Below are positions 10,401-20,300 of a stretch of DNA of 64,000 nt, piece by piece (the first letter of the stretch is position 1; each line of letters begins with the position of its first letter). The notes below the pieces were generated by a model, which was not told where the DNA came from, made no database searches, and was given only the letters and a program-made list of their open reading frames with translations. The DNA is taken from NCBI GenBank assembly GCA_030248135.1, contig JASANC010004245.1, positions 1 to 64,000 on the forward strand, read 5' to 3'. Source of the stretch: Theristus sp. LFF4_11. Taxonomy: Eukaryota > Nematoda > Chromadorea > Monhysterida > Xyalidae. The translations under genes were made by a program, and so were the position numbers.

Positions 10401-12692
10401 GCGCGCTGACCATTTGAACTACATTTGAGACATTTCAAATGTCAACGAACCAATTCACGATGGTCGTCGCTTTTTATCGGATCAAATGTTTTTTTGGACA
10501 TTTGAAACATTCAAATGTTGCAGTAAATTTGCATTTGAGAGCATTTAAGAGCATTTATTTTTCTGTTTCTGCTGTGGATTTCGCCAATTTCCACGGCCGA
10601 TTCACCCGAAATCGTCACGATTCAGTACCTAGAATTGCTCACATAAAAAACTAATCCAAAATCCGTGATCAGCGCATTAAATTACCCTGGAAAACACCGT
10701 TTTTTTTGTTTTTCATTTCTGGACCGATTTCGCCAATTTCCACGACCGATTCGCCCGAAATCGTCACGATTCAGTATCTAGAGTTGCTCACTTAAAAAAA
10801 AACTAACCCAAAATCCGTGATCAGCGCATTGAATTACCCTGGAAAACACCCTTTTCTTGTTTTTCGTTTCTGGACCGATTTCGCCAATTTCCACGGCCGA
10901 TTCGCCCGAAATCGTCACGATTCAGTATCTAGAGTTGCTCACATAAAAAACTAACCCCAAATCCGTGATCAGCGCATTGAATTACCCTGGAAAACACCCT
11001 TTTCTTGCTTTTCGTTTCTGGACCGATTTCGCCAACTTCCACGGCCGATTCGCCCGAAATCGTCACGATTCAGCATCTAGAGTTGCTCACGTAAGAAAAC
11101 TAACCCAAAATCCGTGACCAGCGCATTGAATTACCCTGGAAAACACAGTGTTCTTGTTTTTCATTTCTGGACCGATTTCGCCAATTTCCACGGTCGATTC
11201 GCCCGAAATCGTCACGATTCAGCATCTAGAGTTGCTCACGTAAGTAAACTAACCCAAAATTCGTGATCAGCGCATTGAATTACCCTGGAAAACACCTTTT
11301 TCTTGTTTTTCATTTCTGGACCGATTTCGCCAATTTTCACGTCCGATTCGCCCGAAATCGTCACGATTCAGTACCTAGAATTGCTCACGTAAGAAAACTA
11401 ACCTAAAATCCGTGATCAGCGCATTGAATTCCTACGGACTAGATTTTTTCCTATTTTTTTCGTAGCCTCGACAAAATTTGTAAGAGTGAAAAACTAATAC
11501 CCAGTCAAAATGCTACGAACTTTCAAAAAATGCACAATTTTGACTAAAAAAATGCCCGGGGAAAAATAAATTAAATTTTCAGAATCTACGGATGAAATTA
11601 CCCTAGGAAACATTTTTGTTCAACTGTGAAAGTGTCCCAGCTAAAAATTGAAAGGGCGAACACTTGAAAACAGGTAAAAACCCTTCGATTTTTTAAAAAT
11701 GCCCATTTTTTACCCAAAAAGTGGGTCGGGGCAAAAAATTAACCCAATTTTCAAAATCTCCAGGTGGAATTACCCCAGGAAACATTTTTGTTTGACTGTG
11801 AAAGTGTCGCAGGTAAAAATTGAAAGGGCGAACACATATGATTACATACCAGAAAAAAAATAGAAACAAAAATAAGTAACATAAATTTCAGAATAGGTTT
11901 TTCGTGTCTACAACGTATGAAAAGTTGTCCGATAAAAAAAATTTCGCGGCTCCAAGCACAACTTTGGGTGTTCGTTTCGTGTGCACAGAACCAAGTTTGT
12001 GGCTTATACTATGCTCGCTGGAGGCAGCGAGCAAATTTGAAAAAAGCGCGCGAGGGGATAACGGCTCATATTATGCGTGATGCGCTCTCCGCTCGCTGCG
12101 CTCGCTCGCGCATCCGCATGATATCGGTCGCGCGCATACATAAAGGTTATTTCCTAGTGTCGACAAATTGTGGAGCAACGGAGACAAAAACCAAAAATGG
12201 GTATTTTAGGGCAATTTTTTTGCGCTGAATCCGAAAAAGTGCGTATCGTTGCAAAATTGTGTTACAGTAACCCAATATTTGCGATTTTTGGCTTTTTTGG
12301 CTAAAGACTTTTAGAACTCGCATTGTGCATCGAACTGAGCGTGCTTTGCTCAATTGGGAAATATCTGATATTAAAAAACACAGTGCGTAGTCTGCGAATG
12401 ATGTCACCTTGATTGAGGTACCTTATTTAATCGGCATACTGTAATGGAACATGATCTTTTTTGTTGTTAAAATATTCTATAAAAATCAACATCAACTGTT
12501 AACATGCGTAGCGTGTAATTATATGCTGTAAACTGAAGACTTTATTTATCAACTTACGTTGTTCGCTTGATTTAAAAGTGTTAAATACTGGGCGCCATTT
12601 GAGTGAGTGGCCGTGGTGAGTGCGAGCACATTGCTGTAGTAGGAGAACAGGACGCAGACAACCACTGATGACACGAATAGCCACGCACGCAT
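7490..12692 (-). CDS. Interleukin-17-family cytokine-like secreted protein
   Basis: Predicted secreted cystine-knot cytokine of the IL-17 family. Exons on the complement: 12558-12692 (ATG, 45 codons), 7874-8076 and 7490-7721, joining in phase to 189 aa. Exon 1 starts MRAWLF and continues into a strongly hydrophobic stretch (VSSVVVCVLFSYYSNVLAL), a good signal peptide. Exon 2 begins at a Cys and ends with the family hallmark CPWHYEVDNNPKR, matching the IL-17 C-P-W-x-Y-x-x-D-x-x-x-x-R motif. Exon 3 carries FEARCKS, YRCQLVNI, IEDNCERH and LPVACVSV, the order and rough spacing of the IL-17 cysteines. The two downstream exons are secure. Linking the signal-peptide exon across a 4.5-kb intron rests on matching phase, strand and sense, and further small exons could be missed. 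That intron contains a fold-back element (8704-9484) and a satellite block. Receptor and role are unknown; in animals that have IL-17 the family acts in immunity or neuromodulation. Confidence 0.78.
8704..9484. mobile_element. Fold-back element with ~143-bp terminal inverted repeats
   Basis: The left arm (8704 to about 8848) and right arm (about 9340 to 9484) are reverse complements with only a few mismatches. Both begin TTATCTAAAAATGCGGGAGA. The ~490-bp centre has no recognisable transposase. It lies in intron 1 of the IL-17-like gene. The near identity of the arms suggests a recent insertion or arm homogenisation. A target duplication is not clear. Confidence 0.85.
9545..11440. repeat. Tandem satellite, ~150-bp unit
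   Basis: Repeating units carry the landmarks GGACCGATTTCGCCAATTTC, CCCGAAATCGTCACGATTCA and ATCCGTGATCAGCGCATTGA. Successive copies of the CCGATTCGCCC landmark fall near 10745, 10897, 11045, 11194 and 11343, a period of 148-152 bp. Units near 9600-9900 are the left part of the same array, which is split by the 677-bp insertion at 9900-10576. The array lies inside intron 1 of the IL-17-like gene. Confidence 0.9.
9900..10576. mobile_element. Inverted-repeat element inserted in the satellite (TSD GATT)
   Basis: The ends are CACAGGAGAAACAG and, on the opposite strand, CACAGCAGAAACAG. Next come sub-terminal runs of AAATGCTCTTAAATGCTCTC on the left and their reverse complement on the right. GATT occurs directly at 9896-9899 and 10577-10580. 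The uninterrupted satellite has this tetramer once (GGACCGATTTCGCC), so it is a 4-bp target duplication. The interior is rich in AAATG motifs and encodes no recognisable protein. The superfamily is undetermined. Confidence 0.8.
11460..11845. repeat. Degenerate ~185-bp tandem duplication
   Basis: Two diverged copies share GAAACATTTTTGTT, GTGAAAGTGTC and TGAAAGGGCGAACAC, spaced about 185 bp apart. The block sits next to the satellite and may be a separate decayed family. It is non-coding. Confidence 0.6.
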
Positions 12693-13600
12693 ATTCTGCG
12701 TTCTGAAAGAACACATTGCAGTGAACAAAAACTTTTCTAACTCAGCCAGTGCAGACGCAAAAAGATCGTGTTCGAAAACGGATACCTGGTTTGCAGGTGG
12801 GGTATGCTGCAGACGGACCACAGTAAGAAACACACAAGAAACATGACAGCCACCGAATCGTAGGTCTTACGGGATACTAACAGAGTATCAAAGAAATCAA
12901 ACTAATATAATAGATTGTAACTTCGGTTGATAAGCTCGCCTGCATTGCGGTCTTCAACAAAAGTTATTCTATAATAGTCCATTTTGGTAAACAATCTAAT
13001 CATAGCTTGAAAGCTTGGTATCTAAGGTCAAACCGGTTATTTATAACAAACTTTCGCTGATTGCAACTGAGTATTAAAGATCATCACGTTCAATGTTTCT
13101 CATTTGCCCCCATTTCGAGAAAGCAATTTGCTTCTTGCCAAGAATAAATAAAATCCATAAAATGACGTTTCATTAGCACAAAAAAACCCAAAATATAGCT
13201 GTCTTTGTACTGCCGCCCATGATAAAAAAGAAATAACACAACTTCATTATACAGTATGATATTCATCGTCACTTTATAGTTTCTTCAATTTGACAGTTGC
13301 GTGCCGAGTACGGTTATATGTGGGTATATGCAATGGCATATAACTGGCAATAACATGTGACTGTGGTATTTGTACAGGGTGATCAAAGAAACGGACTGCT
13401 TTGAAGCACATTTCAACCACATCCTTTTGATGCTTTTGATCACGATTGCTAAAGCGGCTTAAACCAAAAATCCAATATGCTTGTAACTTTATCTTATAAC
13501 CATGTAACTTTCTTGACATCATTTTCTGGATTGCCCTGTATTTTGTATGTTCATAAGAAACCAGTTCTCTGCTAATCATCCGTCATAAATGATTAAAGTA

Positions 13601-14227
13601 CAGGGTGGGCCTAAAAAACCTTCAACTTTCAAAACTGCTGTCACTGGCGTATAACAAGACCTTTTGAGCCGAAATTTTTAACGCTGATAAAGCACGTCTT
13701 CTAGTTTTTCTAACAATTTTTAGTTTAGTCAAGTAAATTCAGTTTTAACAGCATATTGCTTGAAAAAAGTAGTATTCAGATTCACCGATGAGAATCTCAC
13801 AACGCATAATTGCTCCTAGACGACATCATCATCATCAAGCTGCGCGTTTCCCCAGCGTTGGATTGGGCGACGCGGCGAGATCGACTGCAGCCCTTGCAGC
13901 CCACGCTTGACGCCACGTGCATTACATTGGCCGAAGACGATGAAGAACAAGAGGAAAGACAATCAACCACTGTAAGATGGGAACCTTGATAATGATGATG
14001 ACGTCTATGAGCAATGATGCGTTGTAAGATTCTCGGTGAAAACTATTTTTTTTTTGTGAAAAAATGTTTTTTTTTAAATATTATGATGCAAAAATGATTT
14101 TACTTGATTAAACCAAAAAAATTGTCAGAAAAACTAGAACACGTATTCTATCATGACAATTTCAGCTCAAAAAGGTCTTATCACACGCCACTGACAGCAA
14201 GCAGTTTGAAACTTGTAGCCCACCCTG
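13601..14227. mobile_element. Non-autonomous mariner/Tc1-type element, 627 bp
   Basis: The ends are CAGGGTGGGC and GCCCACCCTG, flanked by TA at 13599-13600 and 14228-14229, as expected for Tc1/mariner. Terminal inverted repeats run ~150 bp and are diverged (for example GACCTTTTGAGC on the left against GCTCAAAAAGGTC on the right). The centre includes CAT-repeat sequence and no transposase. Confidence 0.85.
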
Positions 14228-14542
14228 TACAAAAAGAAGAAACCTAAAAAAACTGCGGAGGTGGCACATGGCGCTTCTGATCAGCGACGGTTAGCGAACC
14301 AGCGTCAGCGAACCTTTAGGTACGAGTGTGTGGTGTTTGCAAAACTAAAACAATACATGTGCGAACAACAGCATAAAACATAAAAACTGTTCTTTCGTAA
14401 ATTATAACATTTTTGTAAAACAAAACCCATTCTCATCCCCAACAACACACCACATTGAGCTCAAACCTGCAAAACTTCTTGAATCGTAAAAAACCGATTT
14501 TTTTGCTGAGAAACGCTAAAAGCAGTGAAGCTTCGACTGAAG

Positions 14543-14730
14543 CTGTTGTAGTTGGGGATTTATTTCAGGCGATGTTTTTTAGCCACGGCTAACCCAGAAA
14601 AGCGTACCGAACACCGTCGAGTAGGGCGCCCATCGAGTTTTCTCTGTCGTTAAGTGCCTTTTTACTCTTCGGCGGTGCCCGATCCTCCGAACGCACAGAC
14701 AAGAGTCCAACGCGCTACCACCAGGGTGAC
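14543..14730 (-). mobile_element. SINE-like element, tRNA-derived head (copy 1)
   Basis: Read on the minus strand, the head has GGTGGTAGCGCGTTGG, resembling a pol III box A. About 45 bases on is GGAGGATCGGGC, at a box B position. The body and tail (CGATGGGCGCCCTACTCGAC, then CATCGCCTGAAAT) are shared with a second copy at 62610-62790. Microsatellite CAA repeats lie beside it. Confidence 0.65.
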
Positions 14731-15553
14731 AAAACAAGAACAACAACAAACAACAACAACAACTGAAGCCGTGGCGTTTTTATCAAAAAAAGAGGCAAAC
14801 AAAACTCAAAATTCGAAAAGCGACAATGAAAGTCAGCAGATGCGATTGTTAACCTGGAGTTCGAAGCGTAGCGGTGCTTCATGTGATTGGAGTTTTTTCA
14901 AATGAAATTTTAACACAATATTTTGAAACGTTTCAGACCAAACGTTGAACCAGACTCAAGAACAAGCCATTTTGCCCTTGGGTCTCCGTATCTCATGATG
15001 TCTTAACAGTTTTAGCGGAGCATCCCGCATTCTTGCGAAATAAAATGAATGAAATGAATGAATGCAGTTTTTGCGCGGCCAGATGTGGCATGTATTTTGG
15101 TAATTTTTTTTGTACTTTGTCATAATCTTTTTCACGGATGTTGGAATGCGTTTAAACACATTTAGCGTGACTGTTACACTGGCTCCAGCAGTGTCATCGC
15201 ACAGTACGGTTGCACCAGATCAGATACACACAAGACGAAAAGGTTTTTCAAACCGAATAACAAACACGTCATACATTATTATACCTGTGTCATGTCCCGC
15301 CAGTTTTCGCTTGCTGAGCAAAAAACATTCAAATTTTGGCGGTGACGCTTTGTGCACGTTTTTCCGCTGTGAAACCAGACTGCGTGGTCTGTGTCGCCTC
15401 TTTTCATTCAAACTGTGCTGTTTCGCGCGTGAGATGGCTTTTGTGAGAAAGATAACAAAAATAACATTGCTTTTATGATTTTCTAAGAACAGCTTTAAAA
15501 AATTCAGAGCGTGTTTTGGCGCAGCATCTTCTCGATTTGGTGAATTGTACAAG

Positions 15554-16011
15554 TACCGTATTACCTCCAATAAACCCCCATGGGGGGTTAATACGTCAGC
15601 GACTTTTAGGGGTGGGGGTTTATTGGTGGGGGGGATTATTGGTGGGGGGGGGGTATTTACAAACAAATTCTAGGGGTGGGGGTTTGTTGAAAAATGGCAA
15701 AAATACCTTGCATGGCAGGCAAGAAAGTCGTAGAAACTTCTACTTTTCACAGAGATTTCCTTTTGTAACAGCCTTTTGTAATGAAATTACCATTAACTCA
15801 TCCCTTTGGGGCCTTTGGTAGCACAATTTCACCAATGTCACTGCATTCAGCCACTGTATTCGCTGGGTATGTGTTTCAAACAGGTTTCCAATTAACCCCC
15901 ATGGGGGATTATTTGTCGGGGGGATTATTCGGAAGTTTGCCATGGGGGTGGGGTTTATTGGTGGGGGCGGGGATTAATGGTGGGGGGGGGTTTAATGGGG
16001 GTAATACGGTA
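15554..16011. mobile_element. G-rich MITE, family A, copy 1
   Basis: Starts TACCGTATTACC and ends GGTAATACGGTA. G-runs (GGGGTGGGGG, GGTGGGGGGG) occupy one strand in both arms. The centre is a conserved ~220-bp block that includes GGCAAAAATACCTTGCATGG and GGTAGCACAATTTCACC. Further copies lie at 27421, 39007, 44509 and 44757. Confidence 0.92.
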
Positions 16012-16114
16012 GTTCACAATTGTCCTTCCAAGTTTTTGGACGCGAATTCACAACTTAGCTGACAACAGTTCTGCTCAGAGGTTGTAAGTTCGCTATTGAT
16101 ACTTTGCTTACAGT

Positions 16115-17254
16115 ATGGCTGGTTTGGAGTCGCTCTATTCTATTCAAAGTGAGAACAGTTCTGACGAAACACCAGAGGAAAAACAACACCCCGATCGCTC
16201 GCCCCAAGACGGAAGATTTTGTTCAAAGAATAGGTTGCTATTGAATATCGATCCGTCGATCTTGTCATGTCCCGTGTGCTTCAATCCGTATCGAAAGGTG
16301 ATTCTATTTCACTTGTTAACTTCACATGATCATTCTGCTTCATATGTGAGCCATGTTGCGCACATATTAATTTTGAACTGAATACGCCTGAGCACATTGA
16401 GCACGTTCACAGGTTGCAGGTGCCGCGTGTGCTGCCGTGCGGCCACAGCTTATGCCGCCGATGTCTTGTGTCGTGGGCCAACCGTCGTTGCGTCTTTCCG
16501 TGTCCAATGTGCAAGGCACGCACCGTTGGCAATCAGTTCGCGCAGAATTGGGCATTGCAGGTGCAGCACTGGCATCGTGTTGCAATCACATGAGAGTTTA
16601 GAACACGCTATGCCAAACACCACGTTGAACAGAAATGCTATGTTGGAGCTACAGAAAGCAGGCGGAAATCTAAAAACTGAATCCGAAGGCACCCAGGATT
16701 TTAGAAAATGAACGGCTCACAACAATACCCAACAAATGCTTTCTTTGCGCTTTCAGACTGCGATCGAAACAATCAACATTTCTTCGCGGTGCCACGAACC
16801 GGACACACGTCAATTGGCGAGTGAACTCTATGAGCGCACACTAAAGGGACACCTGCAGCTCAACATCGGATACGCAGATGTCGCTGCCGCACTGGTGGGC
16901 TGGAAAACGAGACAGACAATCGTCTGCTGCATTGTGTCTTTGGCTTTTATGTCGTTTCTCGCAAACCTGAAAACAGTGTGCAAGTATTTCATACACAAAA
17001 CCATCATTCACACAATTTCCATTCTGAGATTTACTATTCAATCGAGCATGATCTTAGCACTGTTCATTTCATTCTGTATTTTCTGTCATCGCACTACGGT
17101 ATTCCTGGAACCCGTTGATCTTTGCACCGTTTACGCAGTTGCGCGTGAGCAGTTTGCAATGTTGATGCAAAACAGTGCCATCGGCACTCAGCTGGCGTCC
17201 TATTTTAATGTTACAGTTTTTAGAACGATTCAAAACACTTCAACCATGAACTAA
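16115..17254 (+). CDS. RING-finger protein with C-terminal membrane segments (probable E3 ubiquitin ligase)
   Basis: Three exons (16115-16297, 16420-16560, 16757-17254), all phase 0, give 273 aa. The RING is split by intron 1: SCPVCFNPYRK in exon 1, then LPCGHSLCRRCLVSWANRRC and CPMCKAR in exon 2, a C3HC4 pattern at about residues 51-97. RING domains of this kind recruit E2 enzymes for ubiquitin transfer. Exon 3 adds a polar region, then hydrophobic stretches near TIVCCIVSLAFMSFLANL and SSMILALFISFCIFC that could be two membrane spans. N-terminal RING with C-terminal spans recalls the RNF182/RNF183 layout, but no close relative is recognised. The start ATG opens the frame. The NWALQ block right after the RING is common in RING proteins. 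AATAAA at 17290-17295 follows the stop. The last 100 codons are AT-rich and could be read-through of an intron. The gene is convergent with CLYBL, stops 134 bp apart. Confidence 0.7.
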
Positions 17255-17388
17255 TACTTGCCACACTTTTTCCATTTTGTATAAAGATTAATAAAAATGT
17301 CAATGACTAGCGACCATATTTGATAGCAACCAGCTGCGCGGCATTATTAAAGTTTCGCTTTCTTGCTGTGTGTGTCGAACGAGTGCGA

Positions 17389-20300
17389 TCATGCGGTTGC
17401 GGCGACCGCATCGACCAACTGCACGACGTTGTGCGCCTGCAGCAGCAGCGGTCTGTCGATCATTTGTCCGCGGAAGTTCATGGCTCCCTTGCCGTCGGCG
17501 GCGTGCCGCTCGAAAGCCTCGATCAACGCACGCGCCCACTCGACTCGTTCGGCAGACGGCAGGAACGCTCGTTGAACGATGTCAACTTGCCTCGGGTGGA
17601 TCGTCTGCTTGCCCGTGAAGCCCCACGCGGCGCCTGCACCCCATTGAGCTCGGTACATCCTGCTCGCAGGTTATTTGGAATGGCTCGTCACCCAACTGAT
17701 TTCAAGAGAAACACACACACTCCGCAAAAATTGGTTGGGCTGGGCTTGGGCCATTCAAAATAACCTGAAAGCAACTTTGGAACAAAAACGTGAACCACTT
17801 TCACACCACGCGAGAAACTGAAACGTCAGCTAAACTCTAGACTCGATTGACTACAAAACTTCAAATTTACTCGTTTGTAGAAAACTGGGATCACTAAACC
17901 TAATATCGATTAAGCGCAGCCAATCAACAGCTCAGTTTAGATATGGCGTTTTCAACAGCAAAACAGTTCCTTTTCGTGCGCTCAAACGGCGAGTTAGGGA
18001 GCCAGAATATCATCGTCTTTAAAAAGTAACAGTGGTCTTTATCTTTACGGACTGCTGACACAAAGGTACAGCAGAGCGTTGCGCTTGAACAAGGAACGAA
18101 CACTGCATGTTACCTTGAAGACATTGTGCTCTCAATGCCTCCGAGTCATTCAAGTCAATGAAGACCGAGTCAATCGCCTGGACGCCGTATGCCTTCGCAC
18201 AAGCCACGAATCGCTGCCTTGCATACAGCGTCTCTTCACCCGTGATGCTCCGCGTCGCACCTGCCTTGCAAAATCACCCATTTCTGGATACCATTTTCTC
18301 TTTTTTTTCATCAAGTTCGACCAATAAAAATTGCTTTTTCATCGGCTTCCGCAGACCCCTAGTCTTCATTAATGACAAAATTGGTTCCGCTTCAGCGATT
18401 CATCTCAGAAGAGCAAGATTTCAATCACCCTCAGCAGTCCTATCCGCAGTCGAAGACTAGAACAACAAAAGTAATTGGCTTGGTTTGGCACGATTAAAAC
18501 TTTTATTTTTACAAGTTCAAATTTCACCAATATCGGCGCAGTAATCGTCCGAGCCAAAGACGACAGCGTCGAGACGAAAGAACTGGCGCGACTGACGCAG
18601 GGCGTGCGCAGCATGCACGATGTCTGGCATCGCAAGCAGACCACGGGCGCTCTCGATCCACAGCACCAGCCGAACGCTCTGTCTCGCAACAACGCACGGT
18701 CAACAATGGACGCGACGCAAACAACACTTGCAACAGCGTACTTTCAGAGTGACCGCTAACGACATTTGCACAGATCCGTAGATTGCTTCAAAGATGCTTG
18801 ACCGCTCTAATACCCAATTTTTTGCAAAAAAAACGACAACAGCCACCAATGATCACAAAACTCCAAACTGGAACTAAAACTGAAAGTATAAAATCCAATC
18901 AGTCAGTAAAAGTCAGACAAACAGGGTCTGCTCTGCATGCACTTTGCTTGCAGTTTGACGACAGCACGTAAAATGCGTTCGTAACTTGCAATAAAATGAA
19001 ACAACAAGCAACCTGATCAGTGATAAGCGTTCGCAGTCGAGCGTCGCCAAAATGTGTCCTGAACGTCTGCCAGACTTGGTGCAACTCATCGACACTGTCC
19101 ACCTTGGGCACCATGAACGCATCCGGTGTCTGTGACGCGCTGCTGATCACCTGAACATGAACACAGGAATCATTAATTACAGTCAAAACTGTATGTTACA
19201 GCGTGCCGATTGGCTGCTTTTGTGTCGGGTTCACTGATTGGTACAACCAGCTTGATCTAGCCAATCAGCATACTAGATTCAAATGCCGTGATGCATAAAT
19301 AGCACACATTTTACAGCCTGACTTGACTGCGACTGCAGTTTTTGCCACTAAGAATACACCAAATGCGTCACCATTTTTTGCTGTTGTTTTACTAAAATTG
19401 CTGTGCTTGACCAAACGGCCAACTGTTCACCTTGATATCGTCATCGATCAAGCCACTTGCAACCGAATTGACGCGCAATCCGAGCTCATGGCATGCGAGC
19501 TCCTTTGGTCGATCACTGAGCCAATCAGCGGCCTGTTGCCTCGCGAGCTGCTTGCTGCTCATTGCCACACCATCTTCCAGCTCGAGCACAACGCAGTCGG
19601 CCTGCAATCAGTACAGTCGCACGCAAATTTACAGGCTGTCAGCTCATTGGCTGGTGATCACGTGACGCATGGCTTCTGTTTAGACATAGCTGTGCAGGTG
19701 GAGTCTGTTCTGTACAGAAAGCATGCACCACGTGATCATCAAACCAACGGCTCCAAACCAATCAGCTGATTGCGTGAAATATAGTGCTCTGAACATTCGA
19801 TTTTTGACATAATTTTTTGAAGTGCAAATCAAATTTTCTCCCAAACTTCCCACTTAGGTACTTACTGATGTTTGAATTTCCAAAACTAAAAAATCTTTTT
19901 TAAAATTGAAATTCTTTCAATAATTTTATTAATTAATTTGAAAAAAACGAATTTTTTACCAAAATTGCATTGTTGCTGAAAATGCGTTTTAGAGAATTTT
20001 CACAGAAAGTGGCTTTATGATTTTTTTTGTCTTGAATTTCGTGTGGACTTTGTTTTTGGCAGAATTTTTATTGACAGTGTCTACTTTCAGGCCACAGATA
20101 TCGAAAATCGAGTGCGGTTCGAATGCACCTACTTTTGCAAACCCACATTTTTTCCTCCGTTATTTTGAAAATTTTTTGAATCAAAAAAATTAAAAAATCA
20201 AAAAAATCAAAATTTTCACCTTTTTTCGAACCCTGGCATGACTCATAATGATTACACAACTGAAACTTCATTGGTGTGTATGTGTTTGTGAACTTGGATC

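Larger units (their letters stand above)
12693..16114. other. Intergenic region filled with transposon debris
   Basis: Upstream of the IL-17-like start lies AT-rich DNA holding a small CAGGG-ended repeat (about 13373-13545), the mariner-type element at 13601-14227, a SINE-like copy at 14543-14730 and a MITE at 15554-16011. Open frames here (for example 14654-14905 and 15110-15478) show no protein motif. No gene is supported. Confidence 0.55.

Noticed and set aside
9545..11440. Regular direct repeats that could suggest a CRISPR array
   Set aside because: Whole ~150-bp units repeat with no unique spacers, in a eukaryotic intron. This is a satellite.
13373..13545. Short CAGGG-ended element
   Set aside because: The inner sequences are not convincingly inverted beyond the first bases, so it is noted only as debris.
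14654..14905. 83-codon Gln/Thr-rich frame
   Set aside because: It is CAA-repeat microsatellite and the reverse strand of the SINE-like copy.
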